A stretch of DNA of 64,000 bases from Dyella sp. ASV24. Lineage in GTDB: Bacteria; Pseudomonadota; Gammaproteobacteria; Xanthomonadales; Rhodanobacteraceae. The stretch is taken from contig NZ_JAELTQ010000014.1 in NCBI RefSeq assembly GCF_016428905.1, forward strand, positions 1 to 64,000, given 5' to 3'. A program made the translations under genes and the position numbers. Below are positions 24,743-33,351 of the stretch, piece by piece. The notes beneath the pieces were generated by a model that had not been told where the DNA came from, made no database searches, and saw only the letters and a program-made list of their open reading frames with translations. Each line of letters opens with the position of its first letter. The stretch's first letter is position 1.

Positions 24743-25657
24743 ATGGTCAACAAGGCACTTTCCCTGATCGGCGTTCCCACCGACATCGGTGCGGGGCATC
24801 GTGGCGCTTCGATGGGTCCGGAAGCATTGCGCGTGGCCAACCTGGCCGCGAGGCTCACTCGGCGCGGGCTGGACGTGGTCGACCGCGGCAATCTGCAGGG
24901 CCCGCTCAACCCGTGGCAGCCGCCGGTGAACGGCTATCGCCACCTGCCGGAGGTGGTCGCCTGGAATCAGGCGGTGCACGAGGCGATCTACGCGGAGCTG
25001 ACCGATGGCCGCCTGCCAATCATGTTGGGCGGTGATCATTGCCTTGCCATCGGCTCCATCAGTGCCGTGGCGCGCCATTGCCGCGACACAGGCAAGACGC
25101 TGCGCGTGCTGTGGCTGGATGCTCATGCTGACTTCAACACGGCGGAAGCCACGCCCTCGGGCAATATCCACGGCATGCCGGTGGCTTGTCTGTGTGGCAA
25201 CGGGCCGAAGGAACTGATCGAAATGGGCGGCCACGTGCCGGCCACTTCGGCAGCGGTGTTCCGCCAGATCGGCATCCGCTCGGTGGATGAGGGCGAGAAG
25301 CGCCTGGTGCGCGAATCGCAGGTGAGCATTTTCGATATGCGCCATATCGACGAAGTGGGTATGAAGCGCACGATGGAAGAAGCGCTGTCCGGCATCGACG
25401 AAAACACGCATCTGCATATCAGCTTCGACGTGGATTTCCTGGACCCGAGCATTGCGCCGGGCGTGGGCACCACCGTGCGCGGCGGCCCGAATTATCGCGA
25501 GGCGCAGCTGTGCATGGAGATGATCGCGGATACGGGGCGTGTCGGTTCGCTCGACATCGTCGAACTCAACCCCGCTTTCGACAAGAAGAACCAGACCGCG
25601 CGTCTCGCGGTGGATCTGGTCGAATCGCTGTTCGGCAAGTCCACGCTGATCCGCTGA
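24743..25657 (+). CDS. rocF: arginase
   Basis: The 304-residue manganese enzyme hydrolyses arginine to ornithine and urea. The metal-binding motifs are present: GGDHC (residues ~93-97), DAHADFN and SFDVDFLDP. The family signature continues with SIAPGVGTTVRGG. Length is typical of RocF-type arginases. It is followed after 34 bases by trpS. Confidence 0.93.
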   Translation: MVNKALSLIGVPTDIGAGHRGASMGPEALRVANLAARLTRRGLDVVDRGNLQGPLNPWQPPVNGYRHLPEVVAWNQAVHEAIYAELTDGRLPIMLGGDHCLAIGSISAVARHCRDTGKTLRVLWLDAHADFNTAEATPSGNIHGMPVACLCGNGPKELIEMGGHVPATSAAVFRQIGIRSVDEGEKRLVRESQVSIFDMRHIDEVGMKRTMEEALSGIDENTHLHISFDVDFLDPSIAPGVGTTVRGGPNYREAQLCMEMIADTGRVGSLDIVELNPAFDKKNQTARLAVDLVESLFGKSTLIR

Positions 25658-25691
25658 TAACAACAAACAATAACGATACGAAGAAGAGACC

Positions 25692-27059
25692 ATGAAGACC
25701 CGCGTACTTACCGGCATCACCACCACCGGCACGCCGCACCTTGGCAATTACGTCGGCGCCGTCCGCCCGGCCGTGGCCGCGAGCAAGCGCGACGACGTCG
25801 ACGCGTTTTACTTCATGGCCGACTATCACGCGCTGATCAAGAGTGACAATCCGGAGCGCATCGAGCGTTCACGCCTGGAGATTGCCGCCACGTGGCTGGC
25901 TGCTGGACTCGATCCGCAGAAGGTCACCTTCTATCGTCAGTCGGACATTCCGGAAATCCCGGAGCTGACCTGGTTCCTCACCTGTGTCACCGCCAAGGGC
26001 CTGCTTAACCGCGCGCATGCGTACAAGGCTTCCGTGGACAAGAACACGGAAGCAGGCGAAGACCCGGATGCCGGTGTCACCGCGGGCTTGTACATGTATC
26101 CGGTGCTGATGGCGGCGGACATCCTCGCGTTCAATGCGAACAAGGTGCCGGTGGGACGCGATCAGATCCAGCACATCGAAATGGCGCGTGATATCGCGCA
26201 GCGCTTCAATCACATCTACGGCCGCGAGTTCTTCGCCTTGCCGGAAGTGGTGATCGAGGAGCAGGTGGCGACGCTGCCGGGTCTGGATGGTCGCAAGATG
26301 TCCAAGAGCTACGACAACACCATCCCGTTGTTTGCCGGTGGGCAGAAGCATTTGCGCGACGCGATCATGCGCATCGTCACCGACTCGCGCTTGCCGGGCG
26401 AGGCGAAGGATCCGGACAGCTCCTCGCTGTTCACCATCTTCCGCGCGTTCGCCAGCGAGGCGGAATCCGCTGCGTTCCGTGAGGCACTGGTCAACGGCCT
26501 GGGCTGGGGTGAGGCGAAGCAGGTGCTGTACGAGCGTCTGGAAGTGGAAATTGCGCCGATGCGTGATAGCTATGACGCATTGATTGCGCGCCCGGCCGTG
26601 ATCGAGGAGATCCTGCACGAAGGCGCCAAGAAGGCGCGCGCCATCGCGGGGCCGAAGATCGCCGAACTGCGCGATGCCATCGGCCTGCGCTCGGGCACCT
26701 CGGTAGCCCCGCAGGCAAACGCGTCCAAGGCAGCCGCGGCCAAGGGCGGCAAAGCGCCGCGCTTTGCGAGTTTCCGCGATGCGGATGGTAGTTTCCGTTT
26801 CCGCCTGTTCTCGTCGGAAGGCGAGGAATTGCTGCTGTCGCGCTCGTTCGCTGATCCGAAGGCGGCTGGCGCTATGCAGAAGCGCATCAAGGACCTGGGC
26901 AGTGTCTCGGCCGTGCTGCAGGTGCAGCCGCAGGCGTTGGTGCTGGAGATCGATGGCGAGCCAGTTGGCGCCACGCCCGATTACGATGGCGAGCAGGCGC
27001 GAGACGAAGCACTGGATCGCCTGCGTGGCGCGCTTGACCAGCTCGCCGCGCAGGAATAA
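25692..27059 (+). CDS. trpS: tryptophan--tRNA ligase with C-terminal extension
   Basis: The 455-residue class I synthetase has HLGN at 16-19 and KMSKS at 202-206. The catalytic body ends near residue 340, about the full length of E. coli TrpS. A further ~115 residues follow a Lys/Ala-rich linker and contain FRDADGSFRFRLFSSEGEELLLSRSFADPKAA, which resembles the YegP/DUF1508 fold, then an acidic helical tail. The extension's role is unknown; it may aid tRNA binding. Start ATG follows AAGAAGAGACC. Confidence 0.93.
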   Translation: MKTRVLTGITTTGTPHLGNYVGAVRPAVAASKRDDVDAFYFMADYHALIKSDNPERIERSRLEIAATWLAAGLDPQKVTFYRQSDIPEIPELTWFLTCVTAKGLLNRAHAYKASVDKNTEAGEDPDAGVTAGLYMYPVLMAADILAFNANKVPVGRDQIQHIEMARDIAQRFNHIYGREFFALPEVVIEEQVATLPGLDGRKMSKSYDNTIPLFAGGQKHLRDAIMRIVTDSRLPGEAKDPDSSSLFTIFRAFASEAESAAFREALVNGLGWGEAKQVLYERLEVEIAPMRDSYDALIARPAVIEEILHEGAKKARAIAGPKIAELRDAIGLRSGTSVAPQANASKAAAAKGGKAPRFASFRDADGSFRFRLFSSEGEELLLSRSFADPKAAGAMQKRIKDLGSVSAVLQVQPQALVLEIDGEPVGATPDYDGEQARDEALDRLRGALDQLAAQE

Positions 27060-27090
27060 GGCCTTAGGCCTTTGGGGAGTGAATTAAGGC

Positions 27091-27417
27091 ATGCGTTATC
27101 TGGCCATTCTGTTGCTGGCGCCCTGGTTGCTGATTCTGGGGTGGGCCTTCTGGGCTTATCCCAAGAGCCTGCCGCGCACGCGCCTGCGTCGCTGGTTTGA
27201 CGTCGCCGCGCTGTTGCTTGCTGCCTTTGCGGCGGTGGAGTGCGCGGGCAGTGCGTTCGATACGGCCGCAGTGCCTGCGGTGGGTCAGTACGGTCCATCC
27301 AGCGGCGCTATCTGGCAGCAGGTGTTGCCGGCGTTGTATGGCTATGGGGCATGCGTGGTTGTGCTGGTGCTGGCGCTGATCGTGCGTCAGTTGGTATGGC
27401 GCCCACAGGCGCGTTGA
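27091..27417 (+). CDS. small membrane protein, unknown function
   Basis: The 108-residue protein has three predicted membrane helices (residues ~3-22, 35-55, 80-103). GGGGAGTGAATTAAGGC precedes the ATG. It is placed between trpS and the following gene, with 14 bases before the latter, so it may form an operon with it. No family recognised. Confidence 0.65.
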   Translation: MRYLAILLLAPWLLILGWAFWAYPKSLPRTRLRRWFDVAALLLAAFAAVECAGSAFDTAAVPAVGQYGPSSGAIWQQVLPALYGYGACVVVLVLALIVRQLVWRPQAR

Positions 27418-27431
27418 AGGCGGACGTAGTC

Positions 27432-28073
27432 ATGCAAGATTCGGATCTCCAGCGGTACCTCCTGCGTCTGTTCGAACGTCACGACGTCGAACTGGAGCCG
27501 GATGAAGAGTGGCTGATGACGGACGGCGATTTCCCCGCCGTGCGTGCCAGCTGGTTCGAAGGCGCGGCCGGTGAGCCGGGGCGTCTCGACGTTGACGTGG
27601 TGCTGAGCGAAGACCGCCATATCGAAGAGAGTTTTGCGGGCGTCGGCGGTGGCGAGGCTGGTTGCCTCGATGCGCTGCGCGCGTTCGAGGAAGGCATCTT
27701 CCACGTGCTGCTGGCGGCATGCTGGTACGTCACCGACGACCGCCGCATGACCTTGTACGGCTGGGATTTCGGCATCCGCACCTGGGATGCGTTCGTTGGG
27801 CCGTGGTTGTCGAGCAAAGACGGTGTCGAGCCGCCTTCGGAAATCATGCCTGCGCTACGTGCCGCCTTGCAGGACGCCGCATTGAATCCCGAGCTGCACT
27901 GGGTGCGCCTGTTCTACCGTCGCGGCGATGACGGCACGGTCAGTGCCGAGGCGTTGCTGGACAACGCCCCGTGGCCTGCGGGTGACCGATTGCTCGCATC
28001 GCTGCCGTGGCAAGCGAGCGAGCAGGGTTACAGCGTGCGCGGGTTTGTCGCGCTCGATATCCGCGACTACTGA
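27432..28073 (+). CDS. DUF6348-like hypothetical protein
   Basis: The 213-residue soluble acidic protein begins MQDSDLQRYLLRLFERH and has a conserved-looking block FEEGIFHVLLAACWYV and WDAFVGPWLSS. It resembles the DUF6348 group by these features, but this is a weak recollection. No catalytic motif was seen. Start at 27432 was chosen because the upstream part overlaps the preceding membrane protein. Confidence 0.6.
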   Translation: MQDSDLQRYLLRLFERHDVELEPDEEWLMTDGDFPAVRASWFEGAAGEPGRLDVDVVLSEDRHIEESFAGVGGGEAGCLDALRAFEEGIFHVLLAACWYVTDDRRMTLYGWDFGIRTWDAFVGPWLSSKDGVEPPSEIMPALRAALQDAALNPELHWVRLFYRRGDDGTVSAEALLDNAPWPAGDRLLASLPWQASEQGYSVRGFVALDIRDY

Positions 28074-28089
28074 TACGGCTTTGGCGCTC

Positions 28090-29799
28090 CTACAGGGGCG
28101 TACCGTCATGGATGGGTTGATCGCCGAAGCGCTGGCGATACGCCGCCAGCGTGGCCTGTCGAGACGGGAAGTAGAGGATGCCCGTGCGCTCCGGTGGCAT
28201 GCCGGCGCTGGTCATGCGCTTGATCAGTTGCGCCGTGCGCCCGGCAATGACGAGCTGGATGCCCTGTTTGTCCAATGCGCGGCGTAGTTCGTCGATAGCG
28301 TGGAAGCCCGTGATGTCGTTCTTGGTCATCGAGATGGCATCGATGACGACCCAGCGTGGATGTTGCGCCGCAGCCAGTTCTTCAATGCGGCGGCGGAAGT
28401 AGTCGGCGTTGAAGAATGTGAGCGGGGATTCGAAGCGGTAGATCAGCAGACCCGGAATGGCCTGTGCTTCCGGATAGTGGGCCAGCTCGTAGAAGCCGCC
28501 TTCGCCATCGATCTGTCCGAACTGCTGTTCTGCGGGCCGGGCGACCTGAGAAAGGAAATTCAGCAAAGCCATCGCTACGGCGAGCAAGATGCCGGACATC
28601 ACGCCGAACAGTACAACGCCTGCCACGGTGGCCAGCGCGATCAGATGCTCACGGCGACTGAACTGTTTCAGCTCACGCAGGCCGCCCAGGTCGATCAGGC
28701 TCAGCGCCGCCGCCATCAGGATAGCGCTGAGCGCAGCTACCGGCAGCGTGGCCAGTACGCCGTTGAACAGGGTCATCACCAGCAGGATGGCGAGCGCCGC
28801 GATGATCGATACGAGCGGGCTCTTGCCGCCGACGGCATCGTTCACGGCCGTGCGTGAGCTGGAACCGCTGATGGCGAAGCCCTGGCAGGCCGCGCTGGCC
28901 AAGTGCGAGATGCCTAGTGCGAAGAACTCCTGGTTGCCATCGACCCGATAACCGTTCTTGGAGGCGAAGCTGCGCGCGGTGAGCATGCCGCTGCTGAAGG
29001 TGATCAGCACCAGCGCACCAGCGGCGGGAAACAACGTGCCGAACAGCTCGTGCGGCAGCGAGGGGGCTACCCAGGGCGGCAGGCCAGCAGGCAGCGCTCC
29101 CACGACAGCGACACCGTTGGCGGTCAGCTTCAGCGTCCAGGTGGCGACCACCGCACCCACCAGCGCCATCAGTGCGGCAGGCCCACGCGGCCACACCGCC
29201 TTGATGGCAAAGAACAGTACGAACGTACCCGCAGACAGCATGGCCGTTGGCCAGTGCAGGCGTGGCAGTTGCGCGATGAGCGAAAGCACCTGGCTGATGG
29301 TGTCGCTGCCACGCAACGCGATGCCGAGCACCTTGCCCGACTGACCCACGAGGATGGTGATGGCGACGCCGTTGAGCAGCCCGATCAGGATGGGGCGTGA
29401 GAGAAAATCAGCGAGAAATCCCAGCCGAAAGCGACTGGCGACGATGCACAGCACGCCGGTGATCAGCGTCAGCGACATGGCGTAAGCCTGGTATTCGTCA
29501 CTACCTGGCGTCGCCAGGGGCATCAGAGTCGCACCGAGCATGGCGCAGGTGGCGGCATCCGGGCCGACGATCAACTGACGCGACGAGCCGAACAGCGCGT
29601 ACGCGATCATCGGCAGCACGGTGCTGTACAGGCCGATGATGGGGCTGAAGCCGGCGAGCTGCGCGTAGGCGATGCTGATGGGCAAGACCACGGCGGCTAC
29701 GGAGAGACCCGCCTGCAGATCGGTGCGCCACCACTCGCGCTGATAGCCCAGCAACTGGTCCAGGCCCGGCGCGTGGCGCTGAAGGAAGGTGCGCATCAT
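28090..29799 (-). CDS. SulP family anion transporter
   Basis: The 569-residue membrane protein has the SulP signature near the N-terminus (VAAVVLPISIAYAQLAGFSPIIGLYS), about eleven or more helices, and a C-terminal STAS domain (residues ~440-560, WVVIDAISMTKNDITG...). Such proteins move sulfate, bicarbonate or dicarboxylates. No carbonic anhydrase gene is adjacent, so the substrate is open. The start at 29799 overlaps the stop of the VOC gene (ATGA), implying coupled translation. Confidence 0.9.
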   Translation of the reverse strand: MMRTFLQRHAPGLDQLLGYQREWWRTDLQAGLSVAAVVLPISIAYAQLAGFSPIIGLYSTVLPMIAYALFGSSRQLIVGPDAATCAMLGATLMPLATPGSDEYQAYAMSLTLITGVLCIVASRFRLGFLADFLSRPILIGLLNGVAITILVGQSGKVLGIALRGSDTISQVLSLIAQLPRLHWPTAMLSAGTFVLFFAIKAVWPRGPAALMALVGAVVATWTLKLTANGVAVVGALPAGLPPWVAPSLPHELFGTLFPAAGALVLITFSSGMLTARSFASKNGYRVDGNQEFFALGISHLASAACQGFAISGSSSRTAVNDAVGGKSPLVSIIAALAILLVMTLFNGVLATLPVAALSAILMAAALSLIDLGGLRELKQFSRREHLIALATVAGVVLFGVMSGILLAVAMALLNFLSQVARPAEQQFGQIDGEGGFYELAHYPEAQAIPGLLIYRFESPLTFFNADYFRRRIEELAAAQHPRWVVIDAISMTKNDITGFHAIDELRRALDKQGIQLVIAGRTAQLIKRMTSAGMPPERTGILYFPSRQATLAAYRQRFGDQPIHDGTPL

Positions 29800-30179
29800 T
29801 CCCAGCGATTGAGGTGTGGCCCAAATCGTTCGCGCTGTGGACGCACCACGCAGAAGCGGTGTCCGCTCGGGGCTTCCATCACCCACCAACGATCGCGCAC
29901 GAAAGCGACGCGCGTGGCACCGAGTTTCTCCAGCCGCTCGACTTCCGCTTCCAGATTGTCGGTCTCGATATCCAGATGCAGGTGACTTTCATGATCCACG
30001 CGCTGCAGCAGGATGATAGGTTCGTCGTCTTCGGTGGCGAGTTCGGCGTACTTGCCGTCACCATCCTGATCGAGGGTGACAATGGATTTGCCTAGCGCGT
30101 GACTCCAGAACGTGGCCGCCTTGCTGAGGTCATCGGTCTTGCAGTCGAGCACGAAGGTGCATAGCCGGCTGTGATGCAT
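29796..30179 (-). CDS. VOC family (glyoxalase-like) protein
   Basis: The 127-residue protein has the paired beta-alpha-beta units of vicinal oxygen chelate proteins (FVLDCKTDDLSKAATFWSHALG, then HLHLDIETDNLEAEVERLEKLGA, ending GHRFCVV). It is similar to the Glyoxalase_6 group, often of unknown substrate. ATG 30179 follows TCGGAGTCGTTC. It is co-transcribed with the SulP transporter. Confidence 0.8.
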   Translation of the reverse strand: MHHSRLCTFVLDCKTDDLSKAATFWSHALGKSIVTLDQDGDGKYAELATEDDEPIILLQRVDHESHLHLDIETDNLEAEVERLEKLGATRVAFVRDRWWVMEAPSGHRFCVVRPQRERFGPHLNRWE

Positions 30180-30293
30180 GAACGACTCCGATGGCGGCGC
30201 GAAACTCTCGTATAGCGACTGCGGGGTCGACACCCCGTCAATCTGCATGGATCACCGGACGGTGCGGCGGTCAGCCGGGGGTTTTCCACCCGC

Positions 30294-31988
30294 TCACGGT
30301 ATCGCGGTCGGCACCGCGTCGAATGCCATGGTCAGTCGATGCTCATCGGTGGCGCCGGTGAATGGCACGGTGCCATGCCACATCCACGAGGGAAACAACA
30401 CGATCATGCCGGGCACGGGTTGCACGTAGTAATCGGCGTCCAGCGCAGGTCGTGTCGCAAGGCCGGGCTCGCCGAATTTCAGCCATCCTTGTCCACCGCC
30501 CTGGTTCACGGCTTTGGGCATCTGCACGTAGCACGCCGAGGAGAGCCAGCCCTGCCCGTGATAGTGGCTGACGTGATGACCTTGGGACTTCAGACGCACA
30601 GACCAGAGGCCGGCGAGGCGGTAATGGCCTGTCGAGCGACGGTGCCAGGCCGTATCGCCAATGCCCAGCGCGCTTATATAGCGGCGCAGGGCGCCATCCA
30701 CTGCCTTGGGAAAGGCACGTACGGCCGGCATGTCGGTTTCCGTGGTGCGATGTTCGACTTGTGTGCCGCCGCGAACGCTCAGCTCCAGCGGCTCGGCCAG
30801 CAACTCATGTTCGTTGCGCAGTTCGCTGGCCAAATCGTCCAGATACTGTGGGAGGCTGGACCAACCGTCGGGGACGTCGAGCATGCAGCTTCGTACGAGC
30901 GACGCGTAGTCGTGGAGCGGTAGGTGACGTGGATCGCCGAGCAGGCGCCACGCCGCAGCCTGCAACGCGATCGCGTGATTGTCGTGGGGGTTTCCGCCGA
31001 GCAAGCGCTGTGCGATCTCCACGGCGGTTTTCGGTTGGCCGGCGGCGAGCATTGCATCCCCGTAGAGACCGATGACGCCGGTATGGCCGGGAGCCAGTTG
31101 CATGGCATGCGCTGCGTGCTGTGCCGCTCGCGCGGGGTCGATGGTGATCCATGACTTGATGGCAAGGATGCGCAGCGGCAGATAGTTCGGGTTCGACGGT
31201 ATCCATTGCTCGAGTAGTCCCAGTGCCTCCTCGCGATGGCCTGCTGTGAACAGCAGGCGAGCCCGCAGCAGGTGAAAATCCATGGCGCGGGCATCGCGGA
31301 GCTGGAGCAGTGCACGATCGACTTCCGCCAGCGCTGCCGACACATCGCGCGTGCGCAGCCAGATCAACTCGGCCAACGACACGTGGGTGCCGATGTTCCA
31401 TGGCGAGTGCCTCAGGGCTTTGCGGTACTCGGTTTCGGCGTCGCCGTAGCGGTGCAGCTCATAGAGCGAGCGCGCCAGCACGGAACGGCTTCCTGCGTGA
31501 TCCACTCCTTTGGTGATGGCCGTGGTGGCTGAGGCATGAGCGGCTCGGCTCTGACCATCCTGCCCCAAGGCCACGGCAAGGCCGAGATGCGCATTGCCAT
31601 TGTCGGGTGCCGCGGCGATGGCGTATTGGAAGGCGACGATGGCGTCCTGTCGCTCACCCATTTCGAGGAGGATCTGCGCGCGCAAGAGCAGCATGGCGGG
31701 CGAAGTGAACGACGTGGCGGTGGACTGACTGTTGATCAGTTCACGCGCTTCGCGCGGCTTGCCTTGCACCAGAAGGGTTCGCGCAAGCAGCGCAATGATG
31801 GATACATCGGCATGCCCTTGGGTGAGTGCATGTCGAAGCAGTTGCTCGGCGTCTTTCCATCGTCGCTGAAGAAGAAAGGCTTCACCCTGAGCGAGTAGAT
31901 GGGCAACCTTGCCTGTGGCTGTCGAGTTTTCCGGTGCCGAATCGGACGGCCGAAAAGAAGCGTGCTCACCCGATCGCTGCTCATCCAT
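30294..31988 (-). CDS. TPR protein fused to 2OG-Fe(II) oxygenase domain
   Basis: Residues ~30-340 of this 564-residue protein are tetratricopeptide-like repeats (LLLRAQILLEMGERQDAIVAF is one unit). The last ~180 residues match the putative 2-oxoglutarate/Fe(II) oxygenase family of TIGR02466 type: SHYHGQGWLSSACYVQMPK, then VPGMIVLFPSWMWHGTVPF and EHRLTMAFD supply candidate iron-binding His residues and the Arg for 2-oxoglutarate. The TPR part may select a protein substrate. ATG 31988 is preferred over TTG 32003. Confidence 0.75.
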   Translation of the reverse strand: MDEQRSGEHASFRPSDSAPENSTATGKVAHLLAQGEAFLLQRRWKDAEQLLRHALTQGHADVSIIALLARTLLVQGKPREARELINSQSTATSFTSPAMLLLRAQILLEMGERQDAIVAFQYAIAAAPDNGNAHLGLAVALGQDGQSRAAHASATTAITKGVDHAGSRSVLARSLYELHRYGDAETEYRKALRHSPWNIGTHVSLAELIWLRTRDVSAALAEVDRALLQLRDARAMDFHLLRARLLFTAGHREEALGLLEQWIPSNPNYLPLRILAIKSWITIDPARAAQHAAHAMQLAPGHTGVIGLYGDAMLAAGQPKTAVEIAQRLLGGNPHDNHAIALQAAAWRLLGDPRHLPLHDYASLVRSCMLDVPDGWSSLPQYLDDLASELRNEHELLAEPLELSVRGGTQVEHRTTETDMPAVRAFPKAVDGALRRYISALGIGDTAWHRRSTGHYRLAGLWSVRLKSQGHHVSHYHGQGWLSSACYVQMPKAVNQGGGQGWLKFGEPGLATRPALDADYYVQPVPGMIVLFPSWMWHGTVPFTGATDEHRLTMAFDAVPTAIP

Positions 31989-32274
31989 GAACACGTCCGT
32001 CAAAGGTGGAGGGAGAGGCGCAACCTTCCTTCGCTACTTGTCGTTCTGTCAGAGCAGTGTGAAGACGAACGAGGTGGGCGTATATCGGCCGAACGATGTA
32101 CCTGGCTAATGAATTGCGTTAGCGCGAACGCAAGCGAGTCGGCGCGACAAGGACGTAGAAGTGCCAGTGCGCCACAGGTGCGACGTTCCTGGCTACATCG
32201 TCGCGACCATGTGCCTCAAGAGCATCGATGGCGACCGATGCTAGTTTCCTTCGCGGGGGCTCCAAGGAAAAAGC

Positions 32275-32679
32275 ATGAGCGACACGTTCGATGATCTGCA
32301 GACGAGCTATGGCCGTTGTCTGCAGCACGGGAAATTCATTGCCCGCTTCTATGAGATTTTTATGGCCAGCCATCCGGACGTACCGGCGCTGTTCAAGGAC
32401 ACTGACTTCAGCAAGCAGTACATCGCGTTGCGTCGGGGTATCAGCGCCGCCATCGCGCATGCGGGTGGCAGCACGTTGACCAAGCGCACGATGGAGCAGA
32501 TGACCTGCGCGCATAGCCGTGGTGGCCATTCACCGGTGCCCCCAGCGTTGTATCCGTATTGGACAGAGGCGTTGCTCGTGGCCATTCGCGAGCACGATCC
32601 AGCGTATGACCTTGCACTAGAGCAGCGGTGGCGCAAGGCGCTGGATCACACCATGAAGTACTTCGTGCAACGCTACTGA
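32275..32679 (+). CDS. globin-like protein
   Basis: The 134-residue protein has a single-domain globin pattern: FIARFYEIFMASHPDVPALFKDTDFSKQ (helices B-C, CD corner), then MEQMTCAHSRGGH with a candidate proximal His near residue 83, and a final helix YWTEALLVAIREHDP...WRKALDHTMKYFV. It may bind heme for oxygen or NO sensing or detoxification; the nitrite-reduction genes elsewhere in the window make NO handling plausible. AAGGAAAAAGC precedes the ATG. Confidence 0.7.
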   Translation: MSDTFDDLQTSYGRCLQHGKFIARFYEIFMASHPDVPALFKDTDFSKQYIALRRGISAAIAHAGGSTLTKRTMEQMTCAHSRGGHSPVPPALYPYWTEALLVAIREHDPAYDLALEQRWRKALDHTMKYFVQRY

Positions 32680-32700
32680 TGCGATGCACTGCAGGTCGAC

Positions 32701-33231
32701 TCAGGGGTAGTCCAGTTGCCATTGCCTGTAGCTGTCGCGGATGGCTCGCACTGAGGGTAAGTAGAGTTTGGGCAGCGAGATCTGGCGGTAGATGTCCGCA
32801 TACCGTCGACGATTGAAAGGCGTGACCACAGCAATGTGGTGGAACATGGCCCATGTGAGTTTATCGAGCTTGCCGTCCAGCGCGCCTGCTCGCTCCTGTT
32901 CGAACAAGGTGCGTTTGGTATAGCGGAACAAGCTGGTGAACGTGGACACGTCGAGCACGATCACACCGGTTGCTCGCGCAAGGCGTTGCGGCAGACATAC
33001 GGAATAGTTGCCTTCCATCACCCAGCGTTCTCCCGTGATGGCTTCATCGTGCAGGGCCAGGAATTGGTCCTTTGGACGCGGTTGCCAATGGGTGTGGGGA
33101 AGGTGGTACAGGCGATCGAGGTGAATCGGTGGCAGGTCGCACTTGTGTGCGATAGACAAGGCCAGCCTGGATTTGCCGCTGTTGGATGGCCCCAGGATGC
33201 AGATGCGATTGCCCAGTTCCGACAATTCCAT
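32701..33231 (-). CDS. P-loop nucleotide kinase-like protein (FlaR-like)
   Basis: The 176-residue protein has a Walker A motif GPSNSGKS (residues ~13-20), then HLDRLYHLPHTHWQPRPKDQF and WVMEGNYS, which is the pattern of the adenylate-kinase-like 'topology modulation' (FlaR) family. Its substrate is not known. The start at 33231 places the P-loop near the N-terminus as in relatives. Confidence 0.75.
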   Translation of the reverse strand: MELSELGNRICILGPSNSGKSRLALSIAHKCDLPPIHLDRLYHLPHTHWQPRPKDQFLALHDEAITGERWVMEGNYSVCLPQRLARATGVIVLDVSTFTSLFRYTKRTLFEQERAGALDGKLDKLTWAMFHHIAVVTPFNRRRYADIYRQISLPKLYLPSVRAIRDSYRQWQLDYP

Positions 33232-33300
33232 GGTGTCCAGCGGTCCCGTGTGGCTGTTTGGCGTGGCGACAGCGTAAACCGATAAGTAGTCGCTGCGCCC

Positions 33301-33336
33301 AACAAAAAAGCCCCGGCATGGCCAGGGCTTTTTGTT
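33301..33336. terminator. terminator after the dehydrogenase operon
   Basis: AACAAAAA, then a GC stem (GCCC-GGC / GCC-GGGC), then TTTTTGTT: nearly symmetrical, so active in both directions. It lies 16 bases after the E2 stop on the minus strand. Confidence 0.85.
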
Positions 33337-33351
33337 CAACTTAACTTGCGC

